A program made the translations under genes and the position numbers. The notes below the pieces were generated by a model. The model did not search any database. It had not been told where the DNA came from and was given only the letters and a program-made list of their open reading frames with translations. Of a stretch of DNA of 8,349 bases, positions 5,892-8,349 are shown piece after piece. This stretch comes from DATKWV01 sp035529405 (GTDB lineage: Bacteria; Planctomycetota; Phycisphaerae; Sedimentisphaerales; Anaerobacaceae). Positions within the stretch are counted from its first letter, which is position 1. Every line of letters starts with the position of its first letter. The stretch spans positions 1 through 8,349 of the forward strand of contig DATKWV010000066.1 in assembly GCA_035529405.1 (NCBI GenBank), in the 5' to 3' direction.

Positions 5892-7007
5892 TCAAACTTT
5901 GGGTGTGTCGCCAAGCTGGGTATATACAGCCAGAAAAGCGGCAACCATTTTACTTACAGTGTGGTTTTCTCTGATATACTGCTGAGCACCGCGCGCAATC
6001 CGGCGGGCAAAGTCCCTGTTATCCAATAGCTGTTTCAGACATGCCTTCACGCTGAGAGGGTCGTTCGGGTCGAAAACAACCGCAGTTTTTCCGTCAATAA
6101 TCAAATCGTCAACACCACCCTTACAGGCTGCAATTGCAGCACCAACACCCATGGCCTCCAGCAGCAAGGGGTTGAAAGCACGGGTAGCAACAGGCTGGAC
6201 AAAAATATCGCCTGCGGTGATAACGGCGATTAAGGGTCTTAATCGTGGTACAATAACAACAACATTCAACAGTGCCAAATCAGCAACCAGCCGGCGTAAC
6301 TGTCGTTCGGCGCGTCCTCCGCCCGTAACGGCCAGCATAAACTCATAGCCGTCAACACTCAAATGCTTGACAGCAGTAAGTAAGTTTTTAAAGTCATCGA
6401 TATTGTTCAAAGGGTGAGTAGTTACCATGGCAGGGATGCGGTCCAGCCGCTGGAAACAAACAATTGTCTCACTGGCAAAAGTACCGGGATTTACGCGCTC
6501 AATTCGTTCAGCAAACGGGCGGTAAGCACAGGCAAGGCCGGCTGCAATACTCTCGGCGGGTACTATAATCTTTGCACAGCGGCGCCGGGAAACAGTGAAT
6601 CGGGACCACCATTTTCGAAAGGCGTTAATCATTAAGATATAAGGCAAATCCAACCGTTTGGCTAAGCGTCTTGTAAGCAGGGCCCTGGTTTCGCATAAAC
6701 AATGTAAACAAGTCGGCTTGAAATTATTAACACGCTCGGCAAGAATGTTCATGTTGTGAAAGTCCATCAGCGATATATCAAAAACCGGATGTTTGATAAG
6801 CTCGACAGTGTGAGGAATAACAAAGTCCGGGCTGATTCCGGCAGGATATACCAAAGCCACCGGAACAGACTGCGCAGCCAGGCCCACCAATAAGTGTTCA
6901 AGCAATGCCGAATACTCCGAAACAGTGCGCTCGGATACGACTAAAACCGGCCGCGGCAGCTTGGCAGCAGTTTTTTCCTGTGTTGAATTTTCCTGTTCTT
7001 CGCCCAT
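5892..7007 (-). CDS. GT4-like glycosyltransferase (GT-B fold) with atypical donor site
   Basis: The protein has 371 residues. After a polar tail (about 1-17), a Rossmann-type N-terminal half begins at PVLVVSERTVSEYSALLEHLLVGL. The linker RVNPG (171-175) corresponds to the usual V-x-N-G-V-D region of GT4 enzymes. The C-terminal half has GGGRAERQLRRL (229-240), AGDIFVQPV (265-273), LLLEAMGVGAAIAACKGG (281-298) and DDLIIDGKTAVVFDPNDP (300-317), all in family order. Three usual residues are missing: the first Glu of E-x7-E is Arg276 (second is Glu284), and the Arg and Lys that contact the nucleotide diphosphate are not found near TTHPLNNIDDFKNLL. It likely transfers sugars in envelope polysaccharide synthesis, or is a divergent or inactive relative. 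The ATG has GGAG only 2 nt upstream, so the start is uncertain. The gene stands alone and converges on dapA. Confidence 0.85.
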   Translation of the reverse strand: MGEEQENSTQEKTAAKLPRPVLVVSERTVSEYSALLEHLLVGLAAQSVPVALVYPAGISPDFVIPHTVELIKHPVFDISLMDFHNMNILAERVNNFKPTCLHCLCETRALLTRRLAKRLDLPYILMINAFRKWWSRFTVSRRRCAKIIVPAESIAAGLACAYRPFAERIERVNPGTFASETIVCFQRLDRIPAMVTTHPLNNIDDFKNLLTAVKHLSVDGYEFMLAVTGGGRAERQLRRLVADLALLNVVVIVPRLRPLIAVITAGDIFVQPVATRAFNPLLLEAMGVGAAIAACKGGVDDLIIDGKTAVVFDPNDPLSVKACLKQLLDNRDFARRIARGAQQYIRENHTVSKMVAAFLAVYTQLGDTPKV

Positions 7008-7040
7008 TGCTCCAGACCCACAAGTTTAGACCATAAACAC

Positions 7041-7067
7041 GTTATACTAACTGAGAACTGCCGACAA
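7041..7067 (-). promoter_or_regulatory. Possible promoter of the glycosyltransferase gene
   Basis: The minus strand has TATAAC (7041-7046, five of six consensus bases) and TTGTCG (7062-7067, four of six) with a short 15-bp spacer. It would give a leader of about 27 nt to the ATG at 7007. The position is right but the spacing is not ideal. Confidence 0.35.
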
Positions 7068-7105
7068 AACAACAGACAACATATTACCGGAAAATTAGTT
7101 ACTCA

Positions 7106-7125
7106 TCTATAACAAAAATTATAGA
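7106..7125. repeat. Perfect 7-bp AT-rich inverted repeat
   Basis: TCTATAA (7106-7112) and TTATAGA (7119-7125) flank a 6-nt loop, CAAAAA. It lies about 40 bp upstream of the possible glycosyltransferase -35, where an operator could sit. It is not GC-rich enough to act as a terminator. A regulatory role is unproven. Confidence 0.3.
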
Positions 7126-7145
7126 CAGTATCGGCCAAGGTCGCT

Positions 7146-7185
7146 GTTAAAACAACGAGGCCCATACCGCACGGTACAGGCCTCG
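7146..7185 (-). terminator. Rho-independent terminator of the right-edge LamG gene
   Basis: A 13-bp stem (7156-7168 with 7173-7185) closes a 4-nt loop and is followed on the minus strand by TTGTTTT (7149-7155). Two of the pairs (7163/7178 and 7164/7177) are G-U wobbles only in the minus-strand RNA; in plus-strand RNA they would be C-A mismatches. This shows the hairpin serves minus-strand transcripts. It lies about 36 nt past the stop codon at 7222. Confidence 0.85.
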
Positions 7186-7221
7186 ATTTGATGCAAAAAA
7201 GGGGTCTTCAACAACAGTTCA

Positions 7222-8349
7222 TTACGGCCATAACTGCTCTTGGAGCCACGTTGTCGCCATCGCTGTAAAGTCCTTGAAGTCAATTCGGTCGTCCTCATAG
7301 ATATTCGTGTTGGTATCAGGGTACAGCAGCAGTGGGAGCGGCTGAATATAAGTGGAGCCCACGGTCATACCAGCCAGATTACAAATCTCAGCCTGCGACA
7401 GGGCGTAATCATAGATGCGGAAGTCGTCTATCCTGCCGGTGAGCAGACCTCTGGGTACATGCTTGTCGCCTATCGGGTCCCAGTTTGTGGCGGTCTCGGC
7501 ACCAAGCCTTAATACAGCAATGTTTTCTATTGGTATGGTTGCAGGATCGGTGTTCCAGTTCCACAATGCGCCATTAAGATATACCTTCAGTTCGCCGGCA
7601 TTACAGTCTTTTGTAATGGCCCAATGGTTCCACTTGCCTTCGACATCCTCGAGGTTCGGTGTTTTCATAACCCAATCGAGATGGCCTTGGGCGTCGTTGC
7701 CGATGGTGGCATAAACGTTATTATTTGCCGGCATAAAGTAGAGGTTTAAATTTCTCCATGTCCAGGTGTCGTTGAGATCCTCGGGATGGTCGGCAGGGTT
7801 CTCAGCGAAAAACAGATGCCGGTGGGTATCTACGACGGGTTTGCCGTCCCAGGTTTCTACGTCACCATAGTGCCACAGCGAAACCGTAATCTGCTCACTT
7901 ATACCTGCAAACAAAGCCACAGGAACCTCCACATACGTGCTGAAGCCGTCAAAAAGTAAGGCTTTACCGAAAACATTGAATCGGTCAAAGCCATAGGCGG
8001 GCGGGGCATTATCCACAACATGGCCGTCGTAGTGGTTGCCCGAAACGTCCGCAGCGCTGCCGTCAAACGGGTAATTAAGCACAGGCGGAGAGCAGGGGTC
8101 TTCTACCTCCACACTCCAGGTGGTTGTGCCCCAGTGAAGCGAAAGTTTCTTTAGGTCCCTCATATCAGTAAAGCAGTCGCCGGTAACATCGCCTGCAGGC
8201 CCGTACTCCGGCACGCACCTGGAAACATAAATCCTTACGTTGTCAATGTAAATCCTCTGCATTCCCGTCTTGACCCCGTGACCCACACCTATAATCAGCT
8301 GCTTGATTCTGGCAAGGTTTATTACCTCCGGGGATGTAAAATCGGCAAG
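7222..8349 (-). CDS. Secreted LamG-domain protein with dockerin-like repeats, C-terminal part, truncated by window edge
   Basis: The frame is open from the right edge (8349) to the stop at 7222, giving 375 visible residues with the N-terminus outside the window. A GTG at 8286 is internal, because in-frame coding with clear domain character (LADFTSPEVINLARIKQL) precedes it. Residues 1-41 are the end of a beta-sandwich domain (MQRIYIDNVRIY). Residues 53-73 are a dockerin-like Asp-rich segment (GDVTGDCFTDMRDLKKLSLHW). Residues about 90-336 are a LamG/concanavalin-A-like lectin domain, with NYPFDGSAADVSGNHYDG, ALLFDGFSTYVEVP, WNHWAITKD, LKVYLNG and the closing GRIDDFRIYDYALSQAEI. Residues 345-375 are a second dockerin-like unit (DDRIDFKDFTAMATTWL) ending in QEQLWP. 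This is a typical planctomycete extracellular architecture for glycan binding; any catalytic domain would be upstream. The intrinsic terminator lies just downstream. Confidence 0.85.
   Translation of the reverse strand, partial: LADFTSPEVINLARIKQLIIGVGHGVKTGMQRIYIDNVRIYVSRCVPEYGPAGDVTGDCFTDMRDLKKLSLHWGTTTWSVEVEDPCSPPVLNYPFDGSAADVSGNHYDGHVVDNAPPAYGFDRFNVFGKALLFDGFSTYVEVPVALFAGISEQITVSLWHYGDVETWDGKPVVDTHRHLFFAENPADHPEDLNDTWTWRNLNLYFMPANNNVYATIGNDAQGHLDWVMKTPNLEDVEGKWNHWAITKDCNAGELKVYLNGALWNWNTDPATIPIENIAVLRLGAETATNWDPIGDKHVPRGLLTGRIDDFRIYDYALSQAEICNLAGMTVGSTYIQPLPLLLYPDTNTNIYEDDRIDFKDFTAMATTWLQEQLWP

Noticed and set aside
8284..8286. GTG as the start of the right-edge LamG protein
   Set aside because: In-frame coding continues upstream to the window edge with typical beta-sandwich sequence, so the gene is simply cut by the window.
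1..8349. Mobile elements, phage genes, defence systems, tRNA/rRNA or CRISPR
   Set aside because: On both strands I saw no transposase, integrase, terminal repeats, tRNA cloverleaf or repeat-spacer pattern; the gene content is metabolic and envelope-related.

Overview
The window reads as a chromosomal segment of a planctomycete, most likely class Phycisphaerae (Sedimentisphaerales-like). This is inferred from protein style: both ends carry secreted LamG/lectin-type proteins, and the right-hand one has dockerin-like Asp-rich repeats and a C-terminal ...WLQEQLWP tail of a type I associate with that group. No rRNA or other phylogenetic marker is present.

Layout. (1) 1-307, minus: N-terminal piece of an exported protein, running off the left edge. 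Its start lies behind a roughly 310-nt leader and a good sigma70-type promoter (626-655). (2) 656-866: AT-rich, no gene seen. (3) 867-4059, minus: a compact four-gene operon transcribed right to left: a pteridine-reductase-like SDR, a CDP-alcohol phosphatidyltransferase (PgsA-like), RibBA and an unrecognised lipoprotein. Gaps are 6, 40 and 3 nt, and no start has a recognisable Shine-Dalgarno. (4) 4060-4170: a divergent promoter region with back-to-back sigma70-like promoters. (5) 4171-5829, plus: pdxJ (vitamin B6) and dapA (lysine/diaminopimelate), 57 nt apart. (6) 5892-7007, minus: a GT4-like glycosyltransferase convergent with dapA. (7) 7008-7221: an intergenic region with a possible promoter, an AT-rich inverted repeat and a clear intrinsic terminator for the gene to its right. 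(8) 7222-8349, minus: C-terminal part of a large secreted LamG/dockerin-like protein, running off the right edge.

The middle is housekeeping metabolism: GTP to the riboflavin branch, a possible pterin reductase, phospholipid synthesis, PLP and lysine. It is flanked by envelope or secretome genes. The main surprise is RibBA. Its GTP cyclohydrolase II half looks intact, but two active-site residues of the DHBP-synthase half are both glutamine (His to Gln and Glu to Gln), so this half may be inactive. Other points of interest are a probable leaderless start for the ribBA operon, a long structured leader before the left-edge gene, and a glycosyltransferase lacking several usual GT4 donor-site residues. 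I see no CRISPR array, defence island, transposon, prophage, tRNA or rRNA.
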